A program made the position numbers and the translations under genes. 64,000 nucleotides of DNA from Pisolithus tinctorius (lineage: Eukaryota > Basidiomycota > Agaricomycetes > Boletales > Pisolithaceae), in assembly GCA_024663395.1 (NCBI GenBank), contig JANFAH010000029.1:1-64000 (forward strand). Direction: 5' to 3'. Below the pieces are notes generated by a model. That model was not told where the DNA came from. It saw only the letters and a list, made by a program, of their open reading frames with translations, and searched no databases. Shown here in pieces: positions 21,693 through 34,299 of this stretch (the first letter of the stretch is position 1; each line of letters begins with the position of its first letter).

Positions 21693-24600
21693 CACTCAGA
21701 GCAATGCATCTCCACCTCCAGACCTGCCCTCTGACTCGAGTCTACCTGTTTCACATGTACTTTCTAATGGCATTACTGCTCCACCTCAGACTCCCTCTCC
21801 CCCATCCCCAGATCTGGTTATCATTCAGGAAGAGCCTGCCAATGGTTCCCACCAGGCATCACTTCTGTTCTGTAGAGACACTGTCACTCCAGACTCTGAA
21901 GCTACATTCTCCATTTTCAATACTTCCTACTGTGGTTCAGTTGCCTCTACTTCCCATGATGCTAGCCATGACTCTCAGTCTGCACAACTTGGCGACGAGT
22001 TGCACAGGGATCCATATGCACCCAGTCCATCCACCCATCATCAGTCTGCACAACTTGATGATGACTTGTGCAGCCATATGCAGTTGCCTGGTTCATCCTT
22101 GGATATAGGTCATGACTCTCAGTCCATGCAACTCATCAATGAGTTGCACATGTCCCATCACTTGTCCAGTCTATCCCCAGATATACCCACCACACTTTCG
22201 CCACTCAACTCTGATATGTTCAACACTGGTGTTGGCTCTTGCTTCTATCTGCCTAGCCCATCCTTGCTTCAGTCTGCACAACTCGGTGACGACTTATGCA
22301 GGCATCAGCATTCCTCTAGTCCAACTCTCCCTATGCCATTACTACCCTCAGCTCCCCAAGCCATGTCTAATGCTGCTGTTGGTGAAGATTCAGTTGCCAT
22401 GCCAGAGCCTTACAACAATGTTGTCATATGTCATACCCCTACTGGATGGATTGCTCATTTGCAGGAAGCTGCAGAAGACCATTCAGGTGATGTGGATGAA
22501 GAGGACCAAGGTACATTACAAAACTCCAGTCTTCATATCCTCACCATTGCCATCAGTTTTGCCTCAGCTTCAGCACATCCTCGCCTTTTCGAAGCAGTTT
22601 CATACCCAGACCACTTTCCTGCTTCCACTCCTCAGATTCAATTCAAGACAGGTCCAATGATCTTTTCAGATGTGTTCCTCCACTTTCTCCCATATCTCAT
22701 CATTTATTTCTCCAGCTCTTTGAAGATTGATTTGTATGTCCCCTCTTGTACTTATAGTTTCTCTTGCTCTTCATCTGCTCACTTTGACTGAGAAGTCATT
22801 AAACTCCTAAACCCACATACATCATTTCTTCGCTCAGATACTCCTGTAACATCACTTACTATGCCTCCTTCGGTTTCAAGTTTCCAGAGCTCTTTTTATC
22901 TTGATGTCTTCTCTTCTTCATTATCTAATCCTTCAAAAGCACCAGATCCCCTTCCTATTCAGAAAACTGAAAAACAGCTTCACTTTTACTATTCCCTATC
23001 TGACTTTCTGGATTTGTTATGTTTTAGAAAAAGCCTTGCTATGGATATGGAGGACTCAGCTGATGAAACAGGTCAGCCAGTATATGGAGCATACAAGCAC
23101 GTCGATCATAAGGTCAAGCCAGTGCCTAGAGTCTATCCAGAGGACGCTCAAGTCCAGCACCAGTTTCCAGAAGACCCCCTTGCATCACTCACACCTCTCA
23201 CTTGTCACCCTCCTGTATTCATTCCCACAAAGAAGCTTACTCAAGAGCACCTTACCTCCATGAAGATTAATGCTGATGGCTTTCTCTGGCCAGAAGAGGA
23301 AAAACTTTTTTTGCATGTCATGAAGCTTAGTGAGCATGCCTTGGTGTTTGATGAATTGGAGAGAGGAAACTTCTGTTTGGACTATTTTTTGCCTTACATC
23401 ATTCCTGTCCTGCCACATGAACCATGAGAGTTTCATAACATTCCAATTCCCCCTGGCATATGAGAACGTGTCATACAGCTTCTTCGGGAGAAGATTGCTG
23501 CTGGTCTCTATGAGCTGGCCCAATCGTCCTATCGCTCCAAGTGGTTCTGCATTATGAAAAAGAGTGGCAAGATCCACATTGTTCATGATCTACAGCCTCT
23601 GAATAAGGTTACAATTTGAGATGCTGGTGTTCCACCAATCCTGGATGACTTTGTGGAGCTGTTTGCTGGTCATCAATGCTACACAGTCTTTGATCTATTT
23701 TCAGGATTTGATGCACACCAACTCCATCCTGATAGCTGAGATCTGACATCCTTCATGACGCCTCTTGGCTTACTGTGCCATACTGCCATGCCTCAAGGCT
23801 ACACCAACTCACCATCAGAGTTTCAGAATTGTACAGCTTTCATTCTACAGGATGAAATCCCTCACGTTGCCAACATTTTCATCGACAATCTGCCAGTCAA
23901 AGGTCCTGCAACCCACTATGAAGATGCCGATGGCAATGCCGAAATGTTACCTGAGAATCCCAGCATATGTCACTTCATTTGGGAACATGCTGTAGATGTG
24001 CATAGAGTCATGCATTGGTTTGCTCATGCCAGCAGAACATTTTCTGGCTTGAAATCTCAGATCTGCCAGCCTCATGTTGTCATTCTTGGTCAAGCATGCC
24101 ATCCTCATGGTCACTCTCCTGATGACCACAAGGTGAAGAAGGTCATCAACTGGCCAACACTCACTACACCCAAAGATGTTTGCTCATTCCTAGGTCTCTG
24201 TGGTACTGTTCATATCTGGATTGCAAACTACTCACAGTTGGCTTGCCCACTCGTTGACCTCTATCACAAGAATGCTCCGTTCATTTGGGGTCAGCCCCAG
24301 CAAGATGCATTTGATGCCTTGAAGCTTGCTGTCTCGTCTGCTCCTGCCCTCCACCCCATTGACTACTCATCTGACCTGCCAGTTGTTCTTTCCGTTGACA
24401 CCAGTAACATCACCATTGGATTTGTTCTCTCTCAGTACGATGAAGAAGGTCACAAACATCCTGCTCACTATGGCTTGCTCCCCATCAATGAATGTGAATC
24501 TCACTACAGCCAGCCTAAGCTTGAGCTCTACGGTCTTTTCAGACCGCTTTGTCACTATCGTCTATATCTCTATGGCATTCGTCATTTATGGGTAGAGGTT

Positions 24601-26481
24601 GATGCGAAGTACATCAAAGGTATGCTCAATGATCCAGATCTTCAACCTAATGCTACCATCAATTGCTGGATCAAGGGTATACTTCTCTTTGACTTTAAGC
24701 TTGTTCATGTCCCTGCTGTTCATCACTGAGCCCCAGATGCCCTTTCCAGACATCAACCTACAGAGGAAGAGTATGAAGAAGGCGAAGCTGATGCAGAAGA
24801 AGCTGATGAGTGGTTGGAGAATGTTCTTTTTACAGATGCCCATCCATCTTCAGTCAGCGCAACTCATTGACGACTTGCGCATGAATCCACATATGCCGTT
24901 ACCCTCCCATCATTCCTTTCTAATGATACATCTCAAGATGTCCTTTTACATCGAGTCCTACACTTCCTTCATACTACAGAACTACCCCCATTCCCTTCCA
25001 ATACTGCTTGCAAGCGCTTCATTTGCAGATCCCTTCAGTTCTTCCTTTGTGGAGACCAGCTCTTTAAATGTCGAGGTCCTCATCCTCCAGCCAAGGTCAT
25101 CTTTGATCCCCATCTCCATGTCCAGATCCTCAGTCATGCTCATGAAGAACTCAGTCATCATGGAGTCTTTGGAGTCTTTCAGACAGTCAGACAGTGCTTT
25201 TACTGGCCTCAGATGTACCAAGACATTGCCCATCATGTCCACTCTTGCCATGAATGCCAGATCTGAAGCACTCATAAAGCAGAGGTTCCCATCACCATTT
25301 CTGCTTCCCCCAGAATCTTTATGAAGGTCTATGTCGATGTCATGCTCATGCCCAAAGCACATGGTTATCACTATCTTGTCACAGCTTGAGATGATCTTTC
25401 CCTCACTGCAGAAGGTTGTGCTCTTCATCATGCCAATGCAGACAGTCTCGCTAAATTCTTCTGGGAAGAAGTCTTCTGTCATTATGGTGTTATTGCCCAG
25501 GTTGTCACTGATAATGGCAGTGAGGTCAAGGGTGCCTTTGAGAAACTCATGAAGCATTACTCCATCCCTCAGATTTGTATCTCCCCATATAATTCCAAGG
25601 CAAATGGAGTTGTAGAACGTGGTCACTTTGTGATCAGAGAAGCTATCATCAAGGCTTGTGAAGGAGATCTTTCGCTCTGGCTGTCCAAGGTCCATCATGC
25701 ATTCTTTGCAGACAAGGTCACTACTCATCGCTCCACTGGATTCAGCCCCTACTTCCTGCTACATGGTCTTGATCCCATCCTGCCTTTCGATCTCTTCGAG
25801 TCTACCTATCTTGTTGAAGGATTCTACTCTGGAATGTCATCTCAAGAGCTTCTTGCACTTCATGTTTGTCAGTTGGAAAAGAGAGAGGAAGATATCAATG
25901 CTGCTTTCACCACTTTGCAGAAGTCTTGTTTACACTCCAAGGGTCAGTTTGAGAAGAGGTATGCTTTACGGTTGATGAAGTTGGCTTATGAGCCAGGAGA
26001 TTTGGTGTTGGTTCACAACATGCAGATAGAGAAGGAACTGGATCACAAGTCAAAGCCACACTACCTTGGTCCCTATGAAGTCATTCGTCGCACCAAGGGA
26101 GGCTCCTATGTCCTTGAAGAACTTGATGGCACCATTTCTGCTCAAGGTGTTGCAGCATTTCGACTCATTCCTTATTATTCTCGTCACACTCCCTTACCCA
26201 GTCTTATGGAAGAAGAAAGAAATGAAGAAGAAGATAATAACAGCAGTAATGATGACAATGATGATAATGATGATGAAGATGAAGAAGATGAAACAAACAA
26301 TGAAAACAAAGACACCAATAACGATAACAACTACGACTCAGATGACTATTCATGATTTTTCTTTTTTTTCATTTCTTACGATACTAATTGCCTGTCATTC
26401 ATTCAATTTTTCTTTTTGTTTTCCCTGGGTTCCCTGCATTGGTCGCAATCGGGGACAATTGCATTTCTTCTTGCCAGTGGA
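21693..26481 (+). mobile_element. Ty3/Gypsy internal region, pol half
   Basis: Starts at the 7-bp duplication CACTCAG (21693-21699), shared with the KDZ right flank at 46791-46797, and runs to the 3' LTR at 26482. It is the continuation of the gag-pro half at 46791-49812, inverted relative to it. A short purine-poor leader (ttgccagtgga) precedes the LTR. Confidence 0.9.
21694..26355 (+). pseudogene. Gypsy pol: reverse transcriptase, RNase H, integrase
   Basis: A single frame runs from 21694 to the stop after YDSDDYS at 26355 with no frameshift. It begins with a Ser/Pro-rich linker. Reverse transcriptase follows (KIHIVHDLQPLNKV, VFDLFSGFDAHQL, MPQGYTNSP, FIDN), then RNase H with SVDTSN and LELYGL. 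The integrase comes next: an HHCC finger (HAHEELSHH...CHECQ) and core residues Asp (VYVDV), Asp (VVTDNGSEV) and Glu (GVVERGH). An acidic tail ends it. Nine in-frame TGA codons lie at 22789, 23425, 23461, 23617, 23737, 24727, 24868, 25264 and 25387, and each fits a CGA Arg codon. The reverse transcriptase motif reads FIDN instead of the catalytic IDD. Family membership is certain; activity is excluded. Confidence 0.95.
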
Positions 26482-28336
26482 TGTCACACACCAAGGGTGT
26501 TGTGGACATGGTTACAGCTGACTCTGCCTAACTCGTCAATGAGTTGGGCACAATGCCCATGCATGCAGATGAAGATAAAGGCCTCATGCATAGAAAGACT
26601 GTTGGACATTGACAGTCATCCTTCACACAAGAATGAGTCATCAGTGCTAAAGAGAAAAGAGGAAGTGAGTTAAGTGTGGATTAAAAGTTTTTAGTGCCTG
26701 TGTATGGCATTCTGGTTTTCATCATATCTCCACCGTTTCCAAAGATATCAACTTGGTTCACACACTCGCTTGAAGTGCTCAGCCCCACGATTCTTCCTTC
26801 CAAATTTGGAGAGGATCCTCACACCCTACACATTTCTACAGCACTCCATTCATCAGACACTCATTTCACTAAGTCCATCAATCATGGCTGCCTCTTTGTC
26901 AATCATCTCACTTGTCTCATTTGCCAGAGACAATGGCTATGTATATCTGCCAGGTGTTCCCACCAGCTTCTGTCCTGAAGCCCCCAGGTTCATCCCATCA
27001 TTGTCAGCCCCATCTCGTCCCATGCAGCTTGGTCAGCATGTTCTCCTTGTCAGTATGACTTCCAGAAGGACATTCTTTGGTCACCTCAGGTCTGTCACTC
27101 AGTTAGAAAGGTCTTATGTGGTCATTTCAGTCTCCCCTCTTGATGAAGCATATGGATCATTCCTCCCTGCTCCCTGCACTGTCTTTATTCCAGTCTTGTC
27201 CATCATTCTTCCCGCATTGCGACAGCTGCAGCATGGTCTACTGTCCTCCAGCCTCCCTGATCGCATCCATGACGAGTATGACATGCATCTTGCCTTCTTA
27301 CTGCAAGATCCAGCAGAAGATGTCCCCCCTTCTCCTCCTCCTCCATCAGAACCCTGTTCATGAAGTTTTTGTTAACTTCGCTGAGAGGATGGAAGGGTGG
27401 GAGATGTGATCATGTATGCTCCCATTGCCCCACAGACCCCCAATGCCCTAGCCCCCTTTGACACCTGACTCATGCCCTTCAATTCTGGAATTAATACTTC
27501 CCTATCTGGAAACACTGTCCATCTGTCATGCCATCTTTGGATCTAGAGATGTCTCCACTAAGATCTGACTTGCATCGCCACCCCCTAATGTGATATCAGT
27601 GTGCTTATTCAGTTTCTGACTCCATTTGACTCATTCTGTGATATTTTGACTATCCTTGACTCGTTCATTGCCAATACTTACCAATCTTCTTTGCTTGCTT
27701 ACTTTTCATTTCTCACTTACTCATCATGATTACTCAGTCCTTACTCATTACTTACCAAGTGTTTGTGCCCTGTTTGTCACAAGCTGTGCTCCCCCCACAG
27801 TATATAAACCCCCATGTACTTAGCTACCAGGAAGCAATCAAGAAGCAATCAGAATCAGTTCAGAAGTCAGTTCAGTGCATATCTCATCGTCGACAGTTGA
27901 GGCTCCACGAAGGGGTCTATCTGTCTTCATTCATATCATTGGTAGTTGAGGCTCCATCAAGGGTCTATCTACCTTCATTCATTCATCTGAAGTATCATCT
28001 GTGCTCTGTCAGCACACCTGCTTAGTCATCCATCCACTCCTGCGTAACTCATCATTGACTTGTGCCAGGAGCACATCTTATCAAAGTCCATCATCCCAAG
28101 TCCTTTCAGCTGAACACCTTCTCTCTGTTCAGCATCCCCCATCCAATCATCACTCGCTTGTCTTCTCCTGTGTAACTCATCATCGACTTGTGCTAGGAGC
28201 ACCTGCCATTGAAATTCCCCCACACTAGATCTTTCTGCCATCCAGGTTCCATGGAGGTACACCACCACTTGCTCTATATTTGTCTTTGGTGTTGGTTTTG
28301 GTTGGATTTCACCACCTTTCCACTCTTTGACTCACA
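26482..28336 (+). repeat. Gypsy 3' LTR (LTR2), 1,855 bp
   Basis: Follows the pol half directly, starts TGTCACACACC and ends GACTCACA. A TATA box (tatataa) is at 27801-27807, placing about 1.32 kb in U3 and about 0.53 kb in R-U5. It is nearly identical to LTR3 (49813-51616) apart from a 51-bp deletion in LTR3, so the two are the LTR pair of one insertion although they now lie 21 kb apart in opposite orientation. To its right is the 5' part of Harbinger H2. Confidence 0.93.
26884..27363 (+). CDS. ORF inside LTR U3, 159 codons (copy in LTR2)
   Basis: The frame from ATG 26884 to TGA 27361-27363 encodes 159 residues, the same length as in LTR1. It is open upstream to 26704. The central block VSMTSRRTFFGHLRSV is identical in both copies apart from flanking changes. 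It lies entirely in U3 upstream of the LTR TATA box, so it could be expressed from the 3' end of genomic RNA or from its own promoter. Retroviral U3 genes show that U3 can code, but no homology is claimed. No domain, signal peptide or membrane segment was recognised, and a Pro/Ser-rich C-terminus is present. Confidence 0.55.
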   Translation: MAASLSIISLVSFARDNGYVYLPGVPTSFCPEAPRFIPSLSAPSRPMQLGQHVLLVSMTSRRTFFGHLRSVTQLERSYVVISVSPLDEAYGSFLPAPCTVFIPVLSIILPALRQLQHGLLSSSLPDRIHDEYDMHLAFLLQDPAEDVPPSPPPPSEPCS

Positions 28337-28800
28337 CCATGCAAATGCAAAGTCCAAGTTTTGGGCTTCTGCTTCAGTAATGTAGTCATGTGATGATTAT
28401 ATAAGACAACAACACAACTTGCAGTTCAATAGATAACATTGTGATAAGAGATCAAACAACTCTGCTATGGATCTTGAAGCACAGCAGCTCCAGCACCATC
28501 ATTGTCACTGTCTTGGTGCACTTGTAGTAGCAGTGATGATCCAGGTGCTATGCCTTTATGACCCCCTTTTTCATTCTGACTCAGAACCAATCCCCTACCA
28601 TACCTCAATCCTGACTGGTGAGGGGTGGATGCTAGAGCTCCTGAATGGTCATCCAGACAGGATACAGACTTGCCTTGGTGTCAGCCATGGGGTTTTTGAT
28701 CACCTGATGCAGGTGCTCACCCATCATGGTTTTGTGCCTTCTTGCAATGGAATTTCTGTGAAGGAACAACTTGGGATATTCCTCTACACCTGTGTTACTG
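28337..28800 (+). mobile_element. Harbinger element H2, 5' part with start of transposase
   Basis: From about 28343 the text matches H1 at 59655 onward, including the leader and the transposase start ATG 28467 (MDLEAQQ). It breaks off at 28800 after LYTCVT, where the KDZ element begins. The last seven bases GTTACTG are the KDZ target duplication. In H1 the corresponding bases GTTACTT continue into the rest of the transposase. A TATA-like atataag is at about 28399. Confidence 0.9.
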
Positions 28801-29035
28801 CACTTCAGGTAACCCATTTTCATAAGCATTTAGGCTGAAGTTTTTCTACAAATCATCCAAGCTAAAAGCCACTCAGACCAGGTCATCCCAGGGACATCTG
28901 GCCATGTCCCAGGGCTATTTACAGTGTACAGGACCTGGGATGTCCCATAATCCCAGTGCTTTGGTAATATATTTTGGGCTGTCCCATGGCTGCCTTAGGT
29001 GTCAGGGGTCCTCAACTGCAAATGTGCAGCTTGCA
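28801..29035 (+). repeat. KDZ left terminal inverted repeat
   Basis: About 230 bp match the reverse complement of 46560-46790 with few mismatches, ending near CCTCA(A/G)CTGCAAA. Weaker similarity continues inward for roughly 80 bp more. Internal GGGACAT/ATGTCCC motifs recur here and in the subterminal arrays, as expected for transposase binding sites. Confidence 0.93.
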
Positions 29036-29479
29036 CCCACATTGGAATGCCAGCTTTCATTCACAAACACATTGCTGTTATGATCATCATCCAGACAATG
29101 AGCATACCCATCAAACTGGGGGGATGGATGAAAACATTACCCTCCCAAAAAACACTTACTATACATATTAAGTGATATTTGAAGACTACCAGGCAATGAG
29201 TGTGTTTGTGTGATGCCATCTGCAGAATTGTACAATGTGGATGAAGGTGAACCTGTCAATTACTAAAGGTTAATGGATTCAGAATCCCACCAATAGTACT
29301 GTAAGTTCTTGTGTTTGTTACAACAGTCACTCCTTACTAAGATCACTACTTTTGTTTCCAAATTACAGTTGAGGTACATACATATGCAGTATCAAAATGA
29401 TGCTATTGTGGGGGATGAGCATGTGAGTGCCCCACTGGCATAGGATGCTATATGATCTGACTGGCATGGGGCCCATGCA

Positions 29480-30085
29480 CAGGACAGTGGGATGCCCCTT
29501 GATAGCTTTGGAGGCTACTGTGGGACATCCCACCCCCCCCTTCCATAGGCCAGTGGGACATCCCACGATAGCTTTAGAGGCTACTGTGGGACATCCCATC
29601 CCCCTTCCACAGGCCAATGGGATGTCCCATGATAGCTTCAGAGGCTACTGTGGGACATCCCATCCCCCCTTCCAGAGGTCAATGGGATGTCCCATGATAG
29701 CTTCAGAGGCTACTGTGGGACATCCCAACCACCCTTCTATAGGCCAATGGGATGTCCCATGGTAGCTTTGGAAGCTACTGTGGGACATCCCATCCCCCCT
29801 TCCAGAGGCCAATGGGATGTCCCATGATAGCTTCAGAGGCTACTGTGGGACATCTCAACCACCCTTCCATAGGCCAATGGGATGTCCCATGATAGCTTCA
29901 GAGGCTACTGTGGGACATCCCACCCTCCCTTCCATAGGCCAATGGGATGTCCCATGGTAGCTTTGGAAGCTACTGTGGGACATCCCATCCCCCCTTCCAG
30001 AGGTCAATGGGATGTCCCATGATAGCTTCAGAGGCTACTGTGGGACATCCCACCCCCTTTCTTGAGGCCAGTAGCATCTTTCATC
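29480..30085 (+). repeat. KDZ left subterminal hairpin array, about nine 64-bp units
   Basis: Each unit contains TGGGATGTCCCA, a short spacer with TAGC...GCTA, and TGGGACATCCCA, so each can fold into a 12-bp stem with a second 4-bp inner stem. Units repeat every 63-66 bp and differ by a few substitutions. The same unit occurs in inverted orientation near the right end. The region 29040-29480 has no recognised gene. Confidence 0.92.
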
Positions 30086-30208
30086 ATAGCTTTGGAGGTT
30101 ACTGGGGGCCATCCCCCTGATTTTGCATACTCCTGGTATATTAAAACACCTCAGATGCCATGGGCACTCATCTAATGAATTTTTCAGAGACATACAAGAC
30201 TAGCTTCA

Positions 30209-33200
30209 CTATCTATGTGGTCTTTTACTTGGAGATGATGGGGGATCCATATCCAATACATCTAATTCCCAGTCATCTGCCCATGAGAACTCTGTCAATG
30301 ACATCTCACTGAACTGTTGGTGATATTCATCTGCAAGAGCAAATTCCTCAGCAACACACAGCAAGTCATCATCAAGCATTTCATCATCCCCATCATCATT
30401 CTCAGATTCCAAGTCCTCCCATCCCACATCTTCATTTCTGTCCATGTCCATGATGAGTGGTGCATAATCCATATTCCTCCATTTTTCAACCCTTGCCTCC
30501 CAGCTCTCATCAGCACCTCCTGGAAAGTCCCTCAATTTTTCCTGCCACAAGAGACTCAGATTTGCTAGTGCTGAAGCCCTGCAGTCCAGTTCATATGCAA
30601 GGTCTGCACCTGACTTTCATTCAATTATCTTAATACATGCAATGATGCAACAGCTCTCTTACCTGCATCCACTCTGCATGTCTCCAGCCATCTCCATTCT
30701 TCTGAGTGCCATTCCATCAAGGTTTTTCTTTCATACAGGAGCCTCCTTTCCTCCTCCTCACACCTCTTCAGCTCAAGGAGTGACCTGATCCCCAAGCACA
30801 CCCTTTCATCAGCTAACCAAGCTGGTGGCAATCCCACAAAATCATCCTCAAGACCAATATCCTGCCAGATATCATCATCCACATCTAGTTTGAACAAGCC
30901 ATCCCTTTGGATCAGTATAGGTGCAATGGCCCCTTGGGGGGCTTTCCCCTGGTGGATGAGAGCTACCAACTGCAAACACAAATTATTGTAGGAGGTAGCA
31001 AGCTTGACAATCCCTGGTTCTCTTCGCCAGACAGATCCTTCCACATGGATTTGAAGTTTTTGCTCTTCAAAGCAGTCAACCACAAGAGGCAAATGCTTGA
31101 GAGCACCACTTACCACTAACTGTCTGTTGGTAAGACCATTCTAGTCTCTCTAATTCAAACTTTCATTGACACAGATGGTCTCGGATATGCTTCTTGATTG
31201 CCAATGCATGCATATGCAGCTGAATGCTTTGAATTCAATCAACTTATAAATCTAGAAGAGGAAAAACCACCAGCCTGAAGAAAGGAACTATTCTGGAGCC
31301 TGGAAAGTTCTGCAAGCCCATCTATCCCAAGGCTTGCCCTCTGTCTTTGTGAAGCTTGCTTGAAACATGTAATCTTTTTGTGACACTCTGCTAACTTTAT
31401 ATTTAAATTTGTCATATCAGCCCCTCCTTGGAGAAGACCCTTTTCCAGTTCATCTAGTCTAGCTTCATAAGTTTCCAGTGATTTCTGAGTTGCCATCATT
31501 TGCATTATAAAATTTTCTGTGGCTTTTGCAGAGTGCCCTTAATTTATTGTCAGCTCACAGCAAGAGGAATGACTTATACAAGAAGCTTACGAGATGCTGG
31601 CTTGGTTTGTACTGAAACCTGAGCCTCCCATTCAGCTTGAAGTGTCTAAATATTGATTCCAGATTTTCTTAGACCCTTTTTTGCAGAAGTCTTTTTTTCT
31701 TGACAGTGGTTCCAGTGCCACAAAAGCCACTGGCCAAGACCAGTAAGACTCTTCATGTCAAGATAGTGCACCTGGGAGTCAATGACAAAGAGGCATTGAT
31801 GATACTGAATAAAATATTAGCCTGCATTTTGTGACACAACTAATTGCATACCCCAGAAACTTGCAGAGATGGTATTAGTGGCTTAATTGAACTCCAAAAT
31901 TGCTCACAACCCTCTCCATCAGAAAGCCCAAATCCTTCTCATTTCCAAGGGTGATAGATGAGCTGGCAAGCCCATTGATGACCAAAGGCATGAAAGACTG
32001 ATATAGCAAAAGAAATTCAGGGCAGAAATAGCCCAAGGTAACCCCACTTTCTGCAGCTCTGTTCAAGCTGACAGCCTATGTCATATAACAGCCCAATGTG
32101 AAAATCATCAGGGAGGTGACTGAATAATGATTTGATGAGGGCAAGTGCATAGTGTTGCTTCTCCCCTGCTGAAGCCATGTTGGCAAGGTGAATAACATGA
32201 TCATGATGACAGAGTAGGGCCATAACTCCAGTATCTGAAAAGAATTGGGTACTTGCCTATACCACCATCAGAATATTGCAGACAGGTTAAATGACTAAGC
32301 TCACTTTCTGACATCTCTCATCAGCTGCAGTGAAGGATTCATTACAACCCTTGAGGACTGATGGTGGTATCCTCATACCCTGCTCAAACCTCATCTCCAC
32401 AATTCTTCTTAGAAGACTGACCACTCCTCTTTTGCACTGATGCCTTTGTCCTTCTCAAGCCTTCAACCTCACATTCCATAGTATCAATGTCTTCTTGTGA
32501 CAGAAAAACTGAACCTGTAGGGTTTACTGGGTCATCCTGTTGACTTCTTCTATGTTTCTGGGTAAAGCAAGCATCAATGCAAACAATTGCATCAGGATCA
32601 GAGGAGCTAGGATCCAAGACTATTTAGTAACATAGGATTATGTATATGCAACAAGAAACATACCTATTATTATTTTTCCAGTTGTGACTACCAAAGCATA
32701 ATGGACAATGTTTTCGTAGGTATTTCAAAGGCCATGTCCTTGAGCTTGAGACATCTGGAGGGTGGTGAGAGGATGATGGAACTGCAGGGAGGATGTCTGC
32801 TGGTGGGGTTGCAGCACTTTCCAGGTGTTGTTGAACGTATTCATCAACTGAGATTTCCAGGATGCAATACCAGTGGTATGCATTACTAAACCTTCGATGT
32901 ATACCTTCCTGTAAGTATCATTAGCAAACATCATTAATAGATATGGATGGAAATAGTTAAAAGCATGCATTGACTTGATAGACACAACACAGGATCAGAT
33001 CTACAGACATGTACACCTTCATACAACCACAGTGCAATCATTCATTAGACACAAACAACAAAGTCCCAATAGGTTAGACATACACAAAACTGTAGTCTCA
33101 CAATCACAACATAAATGAAAACAGTAGATACAGATAATATAATCATTGGGACAGAATTCAGACACAAACCTTTGTGTCTACCTTGTAGCCCATACTAGCA

Positions 33201-34050
33201 AGATATGCTTCAAGGGACTCGCACCATGCAGAAATGTTTGGGGGCATGCGCATAAAGACCTGCCTGACCAGACTCAGAAGCTGTAAACTGACAGCAAGGG
33301 TTGGCCCCAGTGGTGCAGATGGAAAGTACCCCATCTGCAGGAGCTGAAGTGCTGCTGGCGCACATGGACAGACAGCAAGATCAACCATTTGCAAACCTGG
33401 CACAAGCCATATGTCTAAGTAGAGAGGAAAACATGCAATAAAGTCTTACCATTGAAACTAACACAAAGAACCTTCAATTGTCAAGAAATGCAACTACACT
33501 CTGGTCGCTCATAGTCAACAGGGTGCTGGAAGTTTCTAGAGAGCTGTCAATATGCGAGAAAGGGCTCAATAAGTGAGGGGATGGTTTTGGACGACCACCA
33601 TTGCCACTGTCTCATTTTCTTGTGAGCATTGCAGGACAGCAAGGATGGCAGGGCAAAAAAGTCATCATGACTGACATGTAGCCCCTCTGTTAGATGATCC
33701 AAATGGGCAGGGGCGAGCTCATCCTCAGATGGGAGGCAAGCTCCTGTGAGGGGAGGGGAGTTCATAGCAGAAGCAGTGCAGAGGGCTGAAGTCCCCTGAG
33801 GCAGCTGTGTGAAACTGTGATGCCCAGGCAAAGTGACCAGATGTTCAATGGGAAGGTAAAAATTGGCAGTGCCTGGTGTGCGGTGTGGCGGCTCAACCTG
33901 GTCATGGTCAACAAGTACTGCTTGCCCCCCAGAGGAATGCAAGTCAGAGACTGGTACAGGGGCAGGATGACTCCCAGAGGAACATGAGTTGGAGGTCATG
34001 GGAATCAAGGAATGGTGATTCAAAAACTTCCTTGGGTGATGAAATGACAT
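30209..34050 (-). pseudogene. KDZ transposase
   Basis: Reading leftwards: a Pro/Ser-rich N-terminus ends with QWQWWSSKTIPSLIEPFL. The CxC2-type region follows (LVPGLQMVDLAVCPCAPAA...LLQMGYFPSAP), then IVCIDACFTQKHRR and VMALLCHHDHVIHLANMASA. The core is GLLYDIGCQLEQSCRKWG (catalytic Asp), then FHAFGHQW and GLSDGEGCEQFW with the conserved Glu. A coiled coil lies near 31240-31505, and FKLDVDDDIWQDIGL and an acidic C-terminus end at 30209. Many short introns are implied. TGA codons at 31941-31939 and 31165-31163 stand where Arg is expected, so this copy is inactive by the CpG decay seen elsewhere. The start at 34050 is the first Met of the open N-terminal exon and is uncertain. Confidence 0.85.
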
Positions 34051-34299
34051 CTGGAATGTTGATCAGTTCTCTAGCCAGGGAGGGATGACAATCCAGCAAC
34101 ACCAAGTTGGAGGACTGTGACCAGAACACCTAATTCTAGTCCACTGGTCGTCAACACCAAGCTGCCACAAGCACATCCTGTTAGCTGGCAGTGATAGACC
34201 AAAGCTGACCTTTTGATACACTATAGGTGAGAGCAATGACACGGATGAGGGGTGAAAAGGATGCAGATTTACAGTAACTACGAGTACATAGCCACGTAA

